Shown piece by piece: positions 12,641 to 22,274 of a stretch of DNA of 64,000 nucleotides (positions are counted from its first letter, which is position 1; every line of letters begins with the position of its first letter). This DNA is from Biomphalaria glabrata (taxonomy: Eukaryota; Mollusca; Gastropoda; Planorbidae): the NCBI RefSeq assembly GCF_947242115.1, contig NC_074719.1, positions 34,875,769 through 34,939,768 of the forward strand, written 5' to 3'. The position numbers were made by a program, and so were the translations under genes. A model generated the notes under the pieces. The model did no database searches. It was not told the DNA's origin and saw only the letters and a program-made list of their open reading frames with translations.

Positions 12641-12897
12641 AGTTCCCCTTTCAGACCTTGTGGTCTATGGGGCAGATGATGTAAAGTTCATCTGTTTTTG
12701 TGGCCTACGGTTAACGAGGGTGTCATGTAGCCAGCACAACGACCAACCGCCGTTACTTTTCCCCTAATAATGTCAGGTACCCATTAGAGCTGAGTGGACT
12801 TAGAGGCGCCCAAAGATTCCAAAGTTGAAAATCCCAGTCTTCACCAGGATTTGAACCCGGGACCCCCGGTTCGGTAGTCAATCGCCACCGCGCCTCT
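12641..12897 (-). mobile_element. SINE family A, full length with target duplication
   Basis: Runs from the distal end AGTTCCCCTTTCAGACC to the tRNA-like head at about 12890. The B-box complement GGATTTGAAC is at 12849-12858. It is flanked by a perfect 12-bp direct repeat CCTGGCCTAACT (12629-12640 and 12898-12909), a clear retrotransposition footprint. It is the best-bounded copy of the family here, about 257 bp. Confidence 0.9.
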
Positions 12898-12909
12898 CCT
12901 GGCCTAACT

Positions 12910-14580
12910 GATGTCTTATAATTAATCTAATTGTTTTGAAAAAGCTCTATCACTTATTTTTTTTTTAAGTGAAAAATTAAATGTAAATTAGAATTCTAAA
13001 ATCACTTATAACATATAAATTGAAGAATCAAGTTCAACTTCATAAAACAAGAAATGTTTTAAAACAGCACAAAATAAGCATTTTATAGTAACAGACCAAA
13101 CTTTCACCACTGCGATACAGATGTATGACTTATATAAACAAAAGAACAATTACAAAATATTTCAGATATTGGAAACAGCAGTCATACAACTTTCAAACTT
13201 ATATGCACATGAAATTGTTATGTCTTACTAAAAAATAAAGATTTATTATTTACAATAATCTTTATTTTAGTACAACTGAAATCAATAACAACATTTAATA
13301 TTGATATTTGTTTGTAAGTAAGCTTAAGGTCATTAAAATCGCAAGTAAAATAGATGAAACTGTTTGAACCAACACCGAAAGAGTAAATCATATAAAATAT
13401 GTGCATAAAAAATGTATTGTAAATTACATTATGATTGAGACGCTATCTAGATAGATTTTATAAGTGAAAAAAATAGAGTATTTTTTTAGAACTAAATTTC
13501 AAATGTTAACATTTTTGAGACCATCGGACTGTAGAGCTCCTAATTTTAAATTACAACCACACAAAAGTACAGACAGTATTAGTTAAGAACACACAAATTC
13601 ATTTTATTTAATTACAATTAACATTTGTAATAAGATTAAAAAGCATTATAAGATACATCATGATTTAGAGACTTTGTTCAAAAGTTTAAATTGCACTATA
13701 GGTGAGTACCAAAATTGTCATAAATAATTGAAGTCCAGAATTCATATCTTTTCAATGAAGCTTGCTCATACTTTCATTTTATTCATGGTACTGTTATGTA
13801 GATCTAAAGGTATTTTTAAAATCCATCACTTTTCTTCAGATTTTGGGCTTGGAATGTTTTTGAATACATTTGAACAATGTTTCAGTTTTGGAATAGCTGA
13901 GAGAATCTTAGTAAAATGTTATCTCTGATGGTCATAAACATTCCATGTGTAGTATTAGCTGGATTGTGTTTGCTTCACTGTGTAGATCTAGATCTTTGAC
14001 TTCACAATCTATTAATTCTACAACATTACTTTAGATCTAGATTCTAAATTTATTACACTTTAGATATAGATATATAATAGAACTGGTACCATACTGGCTT
14101 TGGGCTTGAGAAAAGTTATCTGCCCATGATCGAGATGATCCAATTTCCAATGAAACAAAATATGCGAGTAAAAGTAAAATCCATTCAATATAAAAGTCGT
14201 TCAAAGCAAGTGACGAAATAAATCACTGTACATTTGCTCTATAAGTTAAATAATGATGTTGAAAACATGCCTTGGCACATCCACTGTAGTCATCTTGATG
14301 TATATATTTTATTTTAAACCTTATTGTATTTTTGTTATTGGTACTATTGTCAAAAACGAAACCGTATGTGCTTACAAGAAGAATGCGAAATTAATTCTTT
14401 CTTTTTAAAAGTCGCTTGTATTTGCGTTGTAGTTATCTTATACTTTAGTATAAATCGGGTGAAAACGACATTAGCATCACATTGTAAGACATTTAATTAT
14501 AAATTAAAAGCGACGTCATCTTCTAAGTAAAATCTTTCTTAGCAACAAGATCGAATCAAATGGTTCTATCTAAAGAAAAC
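12910..14580. other. AT-rich stretch, nothing recognised
   Basis: No coding frame with a motif. The frames of 60-68 codons at 13218, 13728 and 14324 look like chance. Confidence 0.5.
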
Positions 14581-14800
14581 ATTTTAATGCCTCTTCGTAC
14601 GTGTGGTAATGGTCCCCTCTCGGGTACGATGAGACAGCATAAGGATGGCCCCCACGTGGGGCTTGAGATTCCGGCCACACATAAAAGGAGGAATTAATGC
14701 AGGGGTTCGAAAGAACGTGCAACCTGCCAAGACGGATGTGAATAAATGATCACTTAGTCGACGGGGGCCTGCTGACAGAGAGATCGGTGAAGGTGATTTT
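14581..14800. other. GC-richer insert of unknown class
   Basis: This patch is clearly richer in G and C than its surroundings and contains CATAAAAGGAGG followed by AATAAATGATC about 65 bp later. It could be an LTR or MITE remnant; no ends or duplications were found. Confidence 0.3.
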
Positions 14801-16150
14801 AAGTCTGTTTCTAATTTTAATAAACTTGCTTTGTAAAATATGCAATAACTATTGAATGCATGTCATAAACAATAGGATTTTATGATATAATTGACGCTCC
14901 TTTTACATTTGCCAACAATCAATGAAGTTAAGTACCGGTAATCAGCTCACCGTACTGGTTCAACATAAAGAACAAAATGATGGTAGTGTTTATTGGGAAA
15001 TGTTTGTAGAAACTTGATGTGATTGGGGGGGGGGACACCCTAGTGACGCCACTGTTGCTTACCATGGCAATATTATTCATTATTTTTGGTAAATATTTAG
15101 TTGTACTATTTTTAAGAGAAAGTACAAATTATGAAAACAATCATTTCAGCCTTGATTTTTTAAAAATAAAGTAGTTAGATCGATGTTCTGCGCATATAAA
15201 TGTACTTTGTGTTGCTAAATCAGTGTTTATATTTTGAGCAATTTTCTTAATAATAGATACGCATTTTTCATGCGTTAAAGAAAATGAGGAAATTGTAGGG
15301 TGTATGAAAATGGTACTAACAATCTTCCTAGAAATAACACAATTTATGACTATCATATAGGTAAAAAAACAACAACTAATAATTGCACACTTATTATAAA
15401 CATTGGGTTAACAGTCTTTTTTTGTTGTCTCTAAATAATTCTCTTAAAATTAAATTTGCTTATTTTTATTTATTTTAATAAAAACACTGCATCAGAGGGA
15501 ATCATAGCTTTCAACGAGCCTTTGAATTTGAAAAAAAGGGTGAAAAAATATTTTATGAACATTTTGCGCACTTTCTCGTATTCTCAAGAATATTTTAAAA
15601 TGTGCCAATTTGCCAATATAAAATACTAGAGTATTTCATGATCGTGCAAAGTTCATTGGTCAAGCATTTAGGCAGCATTTAAAGAGCTCTGTAGAATGAA
15701 AGAATGACTACTCTCAGCTTTATAAAGTAGCCTTATCTGCAAGTCTCCACCAATTGTTATATGTGGGAAACATTTAAAGGAAGTAGACTTTGTACATCCC
15801 TATCACTAAGTATTACACATTTCTCGCATCCTAGGACTCATGTTAAAGGTAAGCTCGAAGGTAGAGCACACCGGGGATACTGCCGACAACTTTTTCTCTG
15901 TACCTTACAGGTGCAAGTGTCTGTCATAAAAACAGGGCCTATAGATGAATATTGTGTGGTCAGTAACCTTTTAGCTGATGCTTTAATAGACTCGGACCTT
16001 AGGCACCTCAACGGAGTTTCTGTTTTGCTTCCTTATTAGCTTTATAGTCTCCGAGCGCCACGTTGAGAATCAGAAATTTTGTCCGGGTGCATGTTGGAAG
16101 ACATATTGATAATTAAATTGTTTTATATAAATTTTCAAAAATATTGTTTC
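14801..16150. other. Mostly AT-rich, nothing recognised
   Basis: Apart from the right terminus of the 10154-15054 candidate and a G run at 15025-15034, no structure is seen. The 92-codon frame at 15761-16039 has no recognisable motif. Confidence 0.45.
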
Positions 16151-16159
16151 TAAACTCTC

Positions 16160-16620
16160 TCAAAGGCATCAAAGATGACTTCGCTTTATGATAGGATTGC
16201 ATTGGCAAGACTACAGTACAAATAACTATGTTCTGCTGGATGCCGGTGTGGATAGTAAAGAAGCTCTAATTTCCATAGGACAGCTGTGCTCGATATCCCG
16301 TATGCAATCTTCTTCGGCGAGCTTGAGGAAGGACTGCGCAAGAGAGGTGCTCTCCATAAGCACAATAAAGATCAACAAGCTTAGAGAAAAGTAGCTAGCA
16401 GCAGATGTCCTCTGAAAAAGATAGTTGGAAAGCTCAAAGGCTGTGGACAATCGTTTGAGACCCAAAGTAAAATCATTATTAAAGACAGGTGAAGAGAAAA
16501 CTTAAAAAAACATCCAGCGGACAATGGCTTTGTCTGCACGAGAGGCTGAAAAATATGTAGATTGCAACTGGGCTTGCGTAGTCATTTGAAACACTGCACC
16601 CGTTCTTAATTTGTGAAATC
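16160..16620 (+). mobile_element. Degraded LINE 3' coding fragment
   Basis: Translation shows HWQDYSTNNYVLLDAGVDSK, then in a shifted frame FFGELEEGLRKRGALHKHNK, then NGFVCTRG-KICRLQLGLRSH ending LKHC. These match the segment downstream of reverse transcriptase and the terminal C2H2-type zinc finger of LINEs like that at 36468. Several frame changes and stops show it is dead. Confidence 0.7.
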
Positions 16621-16644
16621 GAAGTTTACGCCACAATAGATGTT

Positions 16645-16740
16645 GTATTTTGTAGTCTAAAAGTGGTTGAAACGTCTTCTACGAGTCTTCAGTTCTTTCT
16701 AGACGATCCCATGATCTGTGTCATGACATTTGCATTATAT
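16645..16740. repeat. Unnamed dispersed repeat, copy 1
   Basis: A segment starting TGTAGTCTAAAAGTGGTTGA and ending near GATCCCATGAT is similar to 35640-35740. There is no coding capacity and no named family. Confidence 0.6.
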
Positions 16741-17230
16741 CACTGCATTATTATCTCAATAATTGGGATTGTGCGTTTTGTGAGAGCGACGACCTCATAA
16801 TCATTTTTTTTTTACAAATTTTATGGTACAAATAGTATTCAAAGACAACAGACATTCGTCTAATTCTAATACTAAAATAATAATTAAATGTTGAAACACA
16901 ATAATATACTATATACTAAATCCAAAGATCAGGGTGTGTTCCGAAAAAAATAATTAAAAACAAACCTGGGATTGATCATCAGCATCTTGCTGGTCTGAAA
17001 AAAAAAAGATTACATAAAATTTTAAAGACTTGAGAAAATATAATAAAATAATATAGCAAAAAATTATATTTTAGGGATTTAAGCGCAGACCAGAAATGAA
17101 GCGGAGATGCTCAATGTAAAAGTAACGAGATAAGGAGCTCATACATCTGCACTATGACATACACGTGTCTAATAGCAGAAGGCTCTCTAAAGACAATTTT
17201 AAAAGATGAACTTGTTTATAAGTAATATAA

Positions 17231-17410
17231 TAAGCGCGGTGGCTGAGTGGTAAAGCGCTTGGCTATCGAACCGGTGGTCGAGGTTTACCGTTTAGGTTTA
17301 GGGTTCGAATCATGTTGAAGACTGTGATTATTGGTATCGGGATCTGAGTTTACCCAGCTGTAATGGGTACCAGACATTATTTGGGAAAAAGTAAATGTGG
17401 TTTGTCATTC
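17231..17410 (+). mobile_element. SINE family A, partial
   Basis: Starts GCGCGGTGGCTGAGTGGTAA (A-box) and continues through CTTGGCTATCGAACCGG. The B-box region carries an insertion of about 20 bp containing GGTTTAGGG. The body shows TAATGGGTACCAGACATTA. It breaks off after GGTTTGTCATT, so the distal third is missing. Confidence 0.8.
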
Positions 17411-17956
17411 TGAAATGACTTTCAAATTTCAATGACGTTTGGCATATGCTATTTTATTTACCAAGAAAAATGTGTCTTGTGAGTCGTGATTTTTAATTGT
17501 TGCATGTATGGTTAAAAAAAAAGATTTGTTATTTCAAAAGGACCTCTAGTATATTGGCATTATACGAAGGCAGAAAGATTGAAATTTAGTATATAAAAAA
17601 TTATGGTTGTTTCCATTTGTTATGTTAATACTGAGTTGAGGCCGATTAAAGGATAGCAAAGTTTTATTCGTTAAGGTAGTACAAAGTGTCGTATTTGGTT
17701 AAAGTATTCTTGCGGCCAACGACAGAGGAAAAGATGCTATAACTTTTGTCCGTTAGTATGTTTGTCGCTCGTCCATCCGACTGTCACACATCAATCTCGA
17801 AAGTTCAAAAAGTGGTTAAAAGCTTGCACAATTCTGGTGAAACGACGAACTGGCAGGTCCGTGCGCAGGCGGAAGCAAATATGTTGCAGTAGTGGAAGGA
17901 ATAATAAACGCTCTAGAGCACATAGAGGAACGTATTGAGGAAGGAACCGACCGATG

Positions 17957-18280
17957 TGATCCTCCTTACAGTCTCACTGTCCTGCCTACAAGCTCTTGAC
18001 AGCTTTGAGACGTTGCATACACCAATGTGATCCTCCTTACAGACTCACTTTCCTGCCTACAAGCTCTTGACAGCTTTGAGACGTGACATACCTCTACTTG
18101 ATCCTCTATACAGACTCACTTTCCTGCCTACAAGCTCTTGACAGCTTTGAGACGTGGCATACACCAATGTGATCCTTTTTTACAGACTCCCTTTCTTGCC
18201 TAGAGACTATTGCCAGTTAAGAGACGTGGCATACCTCTACTCGATCCTCTTTACAGTCTCACTTTCCTGATTGAAAGCTA
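17957..18280. repeat. 71-bp tandem repeat with two-unit higher order
   Basis: About 4.5 units start at 17957, 18028, 18099, 18170 and 18241. Each begins TGATCCTC-TTACAG-CTCACT and includes TCTTGACAGCTTTGAGACGT. The last ten bases alternate between ATACACCAATG and ATACCTCTACT, so units 1 and 3 resemble each other and units 2 and 4 resemble each other. Confidence 0.85.
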
Positions 18281-18529
18281 TTAAGGCCTCAGCGTCTTGG
18301 AATATCTCACTAGCAAAAAACAATTGCGTGTGTGGAGCGCCTTTAAATAAACTTAAGATACGTATGCTGTTGCTATGGATTCCATCTAAGTGTGGAATGA
18401 AAGAAAATGAGAAAGAAGACAGTTTGGTGAAGCTAGGAAAACACTTTTAGAACCACCGAATCAGAAACCCCATTAGTAACGAACCATGCTGGGAATTACT
18501 CCCGTAGAGCACGTGAGAGGAAGCGAGCA

Positions 18530-18890
18530 GTGAGATTAAAGGTCGCCTTGTCCCCGTGTAAGGACAGCCTCTATGTCGGACATGTACCAGTTATCTCTCT
18601 ATCTAATCCTTGTCTCAATCGTCTTTCGTGCAGAACTCTGCATTCGTAAAGAATGTGTTCTATTGCTTCGTCGTCCTCCATGCAGTGGCGGCACCGTGTG
18701 TCGTAATTCTCCTTTCACCGTTCGAAATAAACACCAATTGGACATTGCCCGACTCGGAACTGGGCTTGGACGATTAAGTTGCCACCACGCATCTCTTTTG
18801 TCTGGTCTACTCATTGCTCTGTTGAGCTTACGGTTCTTATCCGAAGAAACCCACAAGAGAAGCCGAGAGTGCAAAAGTCAGAATTTCTGA
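18530..18890 (-). mobile_element. I-clade LINE C-terminal fragment
   Basis: On the minus strand DAWWQLNRPS and later, in another frame, CRHCMEDDEAIEHILYEC correspond to DPWWRLRRSE and CRHCGESVETVSHVLYEC of the better-preserved copy at 29890-31310. A frame change lies between them. The C-x2-C...H...C knuckle is that at the end of I/Jockey-group ORF2 proteins. Confidence 0.7.
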
Positions 18891-19017
18891 GTGGATCAAA
18901 TCAAAGTGGTACGATAGCTAGGAACATTGTAGCACGGGGCGGGAAGTCTGGAAGGTTCTCAAACGCCCAAGCAGAAAGGATGAATAGTGGTGACTAGACA
19001 GAAACGATCAAGCAATA

Positions 19018-19186
19018 TTTTGCACGTTTTCGCACTGGACACTGTCCGATAGGAGCCTACTTTGCTAGGATCCGAGAGAACCACGATCCCAGGTGTCGTC
19101 ACTGTCACACGGCAAACAAGACATTATAACACATTCTCAACGACTGTATGGTGTTCAAAGATAGTCTCCTGGGCAGTGCTTTAAGG
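19018..19186 (+). mobile_element. I-clade LINE C-terminal fragment, opposite orientation
   Basis: Translation gives QYFARFRTGHCPIGAYFARI followed by DPRCRHCHTANKTL, a stop, then HILNDC. It matches the CPIGAYFARF and CRHCG motifs of the element at 29890. A hAT MITE starts at 19187, inserted in or at the edge of this fragment. Confidence 0.75.
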
Positions 19187-19413
19187 CAGTGTTTCCGAAA
19201 CTTTCAACAAATTATTTTCGTAACTCTATTTACCCCTCGCCCATGAAAAAATAATTAATGGAAATAATAAACGAAAAATCAAAATGTTCATAAAAATATA
19301 AATCAATGTTATCAGTGCAAGGAAGAAGCATAGTTAATGAGTTGCAACGCGAACCCCCTTCAAACTTTTCCCCTAAACCTGGGAGTACGCGTACCCAACT
19401 TCGGGAAACATTG
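19187..19413. mobile_element. hAT-type MITE
   Basis: A 227-bp element with inverted ends CAGTGTTTCCGAA / TTCGGGAAACATTG and a GGTACGCGTAC motif near one end. Flanks CTTTAAGG (19179-19186) and CTATAAGG (19414-19421) match at 7 of 8 bases. CAGTG ends with 8-bp duplications are characteristic of hAT elements. A related copy in the other orientation is at 45996-46193. Confidence 0.8.
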
Positions 19414-19865
19414 CTATAAGGGAGTCGTCTCAGCACGGAGCCTTAGCGCATGGAAACTAACCAATGGTGCAACGGCTACTGTTTGTTTTCTAAATAGCGA
19501 TTTATAATGACACCTTTTTTAAAACAATAAATAAATAAAAGGGAGGTTATATTAAAACAGAAAATTTACTTGTTGTCTTTATTTCGTAACAGTTATTCAG
19601 CATAGTTGTAAAACGTGAACAAACGGTAAGCATTGAGTATGAAAGTTATTTGTGCTTTCTGATAAGCAACTAAATGTGGACAGGAAACGTTGAATTTTGT
19701 TTTAAAACCAATAAGAATGCACTACCTCTACCAACCGCTTCACGTTTTTTGGGAATTAATCTTTGCAATTGTCTGTACACACAGTCTATGAAGTTGGACA
19801 TCTCTATATCCGCCCAAAATTTGGGCTTCATAAAACGGTCAAAATGACGCTAAAGCACAATACTT

Positions 19866-20040
19866 GTCACACCGGGTACGAATCTCGGTGGGGATTGCGA
19901 ATTCAAGTGTCATAATTTTAGGACCCTACTGAATCTACCCAGCTCTAACGGGTACCTGACATTAGTTAAGGAAGGTAAAGGCGGTTGGTCGTTGTGCTAG
20001 CCACAAAAACAGTTGAGCTTTACACCATCTTCCCTATAGG
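19866..20040 (+). mobile_element. SINE family A, diverged partial copy
   Basis: The body ACCCAGCTCTAACGGGTACC, GACATTAGTTAAGGAAGGTAAAG and GGTTGGTCGTTGTGCTAGCC is clear, and the end ACACCATCTTCCCTATAGG is the distal part. The tRNA-like head is altered; no good A-box is seen. Confidence 0.7.
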
Positions 20041-20127
20041 TGAGCAAAAATCACATTCACCTTATATACCAATTCATAGATATCTACATATTCTTGCATA
20101 AAGTTGACACAATCATATAAAACAAAT

Positions 20128-21287
20128 TTTTGTCTTGTGGTCAGCACAATGGAAAAGTACAACATTAATAAAAACATAATCAAAGTTATCCAGAACCTCT
20201 ACAAGGATGCCACCAATGCAGTGTACTTCAACAATAATATTGGGGACTGGTTCAAAACCACAGTTGGAGTAAGACAAGGCTGCCTACTGTCACCAACACT
20301 CTTCAATATCTTCCTTGAAAGGATAATGGAAGATGCCCTCGAGGGCTATGAAGGTACTGTTAGCATTGGAGGAAGAAGAATTACTAACTTGCGCTTTGCA
20401 GATGACATTGACGACCTAGAACTAGCTGACCTGGTGATTCGCATTGACAAGACTTCCGCAGCATATGGCATGCAAATAAATGCCGAAAAAACTCAAATTA
20501 TGACCAATAGGCCAACAGGGCTTTAAAAGAACATCAGTATTGGAGGTGAAAAACTGACTAGTGTTAACAGCTTCAAATACCTCGGAGCTATAGTCTCAGA
20601 TGAGGGAACAAAACCCGAATTATTGGCCCGAATAGCACAGTCCACAGCAGCCCTGTCAAAACTTAAAATAATATGGAAAGATAAGGGCTTAGCCCTCGGC
20701 ACCAAAATCAGACTGATGCGCTCTCTGGTCATGGCCACATTTTTATATGCTTGCAAGTCGTGGACGTTGAATGCAGAGCTTGAGAGAAGGATCCTAGCAA
20801 TGGAATTGAGATGCTACAGAAGGATCCTAGCAATGGAATTGAGATGCTACAGAAGGATCCTAGCAATGGAATTGAGATGCTACAGAAGGATCCTAGCAAT
20901 GGAATTGAGATGCTACAGAAGGATCCTAGGCATCACATTCAAAGACCGAATCACAAACCAAGAGATCAGAGACAGGGTTACTGTAGCGATCGGAGCCCAT
21001 GACGACCTGCTAACTATTGTGAAAAGACGAAAGCTTAAAACCTTTGGCCACATTACAAGATCTACGGGGCTCGCAAAGACCTTCCTTCAGGGAACAGTGC
21101 CAGGAAAAGAAGAAGAGGCAGACAGAAAAAGCGATGGGAGGACAACATTAAAGAATGGACAGGCCTGCCATTGAGAGAGGTTCTAAACAAGGTAAAACAA
21201 AGGGAGGAATGGAGAAAGACGGTCTACAAATCTTGCCTGGTGCCCCAACGGTCCAACAGACTAAGGAATAGGTAAAGGTAAAGGTCA
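20128..21287 (+). mobile_element. RTE-like LINE, 5'-truncated, near-intact reverse transcriptase end
   Basis: The frame 20140-20526 encodes NINKNIIKVIQNLYKDA, VRQGCLLSPTLFNIFL and the catalytic FADD. A stop after PTGL separates it from the same-frame continuation 20527-21174 (SFKYLGAIVSDEG, FLYACKSWTLNAELERRI). Near 21095 the frame changes to one reading GRQKKRWEDNIKEWTGL and SCLVPQRSNRLRNR-stop. The tail is GGTAAA repeated (21271-21287). Endonuclease and the first reverse-transcriptase motifs are absent, a normal 5' truncation. Clade assignment (RTE or relative) is by pattern memory and needs a tree. Confidence 0.8.
20785..20925 (+). repeat. In-frame 33-bp tandem array inside the LINE
   Basis: Four exact or near-exact 33-bp units start at 20785, 20818, 20851 and 20884, with a partial fifth. 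Each adds the 11 residues RRILAMELRCY to the frame. Because 33 is a multiple of three the downstream frame is kept. Confidence 0.95.
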
Positions 21288-22266
21288 GCACAGCGAAAAT
21301 AATGCGCAAGCGACAGCTTTCGACGAAGCAATGCCTAAAGGCCATTGTACTATCCCCTCAAATTGGAGGCAACGTCAAAGTCTTGCCCTCACAGTTTTTT
21401 TAAAAAATATAAATGGTGATTTCTTGTTACTTGGAGTATTTGTCCATCGGATTACGCAGTTTTCTGGTGCTTATAAATATGAAAACATAGAAATGACTTT
21501 CAATGTAATTTTGAATAATAATGCTATTTTAAATAGATTTACTATGTATTGAGTGCTGTCGTTAATGAAATTACCCAAATTTTCGTAACACATCCATATT
21601 CTCCTAACCCAATTCCACTGACACTCAGATTTATGCAATACAATCAATGGCTCTATTAACATACTTTGAAAAAATGAATGGGACAATCTGGCAACAATTT
21701 TGACAACAAAATTATGCTTAGGGTTATCCACCAATGCTATTAACCTAATAAGTTCCTTAAATTAAAGTAGGCTAGTCGAAACCGCTACCACACGATCGCA
21801 TACTAAAGTAATGTTGTTGTTGTTTTTTTAATTGATATATAAAGTTAGGTTTAGGGTTAGGATGTTTTTGAGGGAACTTGTTAGATTGTATTTTAATTTT
21901 AATCAGCTTTTACAAAAAATGAAAATATCTCTTCCACTTTAGTGTAATACGCAAAGGCTCAAGTGCAATAGACCTCTTCGCATCATGGTTGCTAGGCAAC
22001 AGGCTGTGGAGCCTTATGATCGTAACCAGGGTTTATTGAGCACTCTAGCGACATAAATGTTAGGCCTCATTTTCTTGTCTTTGTTGTGGACTAGAGTGGA
22101 GATTATATTTTCATTGTGTTAAGCTCTCATGGTTGGTATGTCATTTAGGAGCCTCTGCATTGGGAACGCCCACTGGGAATAAGTTGTACATAACTTTGTA
22201 ACACAGTGGGTATATGCTATCTTGCATATTTAAAAGAAATATGAGTAGATCTATATTTCAAAGTGT
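21288..22266. other. Non-coding stretch, nothing recognised
   Basis: AT-rich. A short GGTTTAGGGTTAGG motif at 21847 is telomere-like but too short to interpret. No credible gene. Confidence 0.45.
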
Positions 22267-22274
22267 ACTATAAC

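Larger units (their letters stand above)
10154..15054. mobile_element. Candidate 4.9-kb hAT-like element, heavily nested
   Basis: The left end reads CAGTGGCATCACTAAG and the right end, on the minus strand, CAGTGGCGTCACTAGG, so the first 14 bases of the two ends differ at one position. Flanks are CTGCTTAC (10146-10153) and TTGCTTAC (15055-15062), which match at 7 of 8 bases, the target length expected for hAT elements. Inside are family T copy 1, SINE-A and LINE fragments plus AT-rich DNA. I see no transposase. The ends could belong to two separate elements; the flank match argues for pairing. Confidence 0.45.

Noticed and set aside
14581-14800. Promoter of a host gene (CATAAAAGG motif)
   Set aside because: No gene follows; the GC-rich patch looks more like an element remnant and no transcription evidence is available.
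17957-18280. CRISPR-like array
   Set aside because: Units are directly adjacent with no unique spacers, and the setting is an animal genome.
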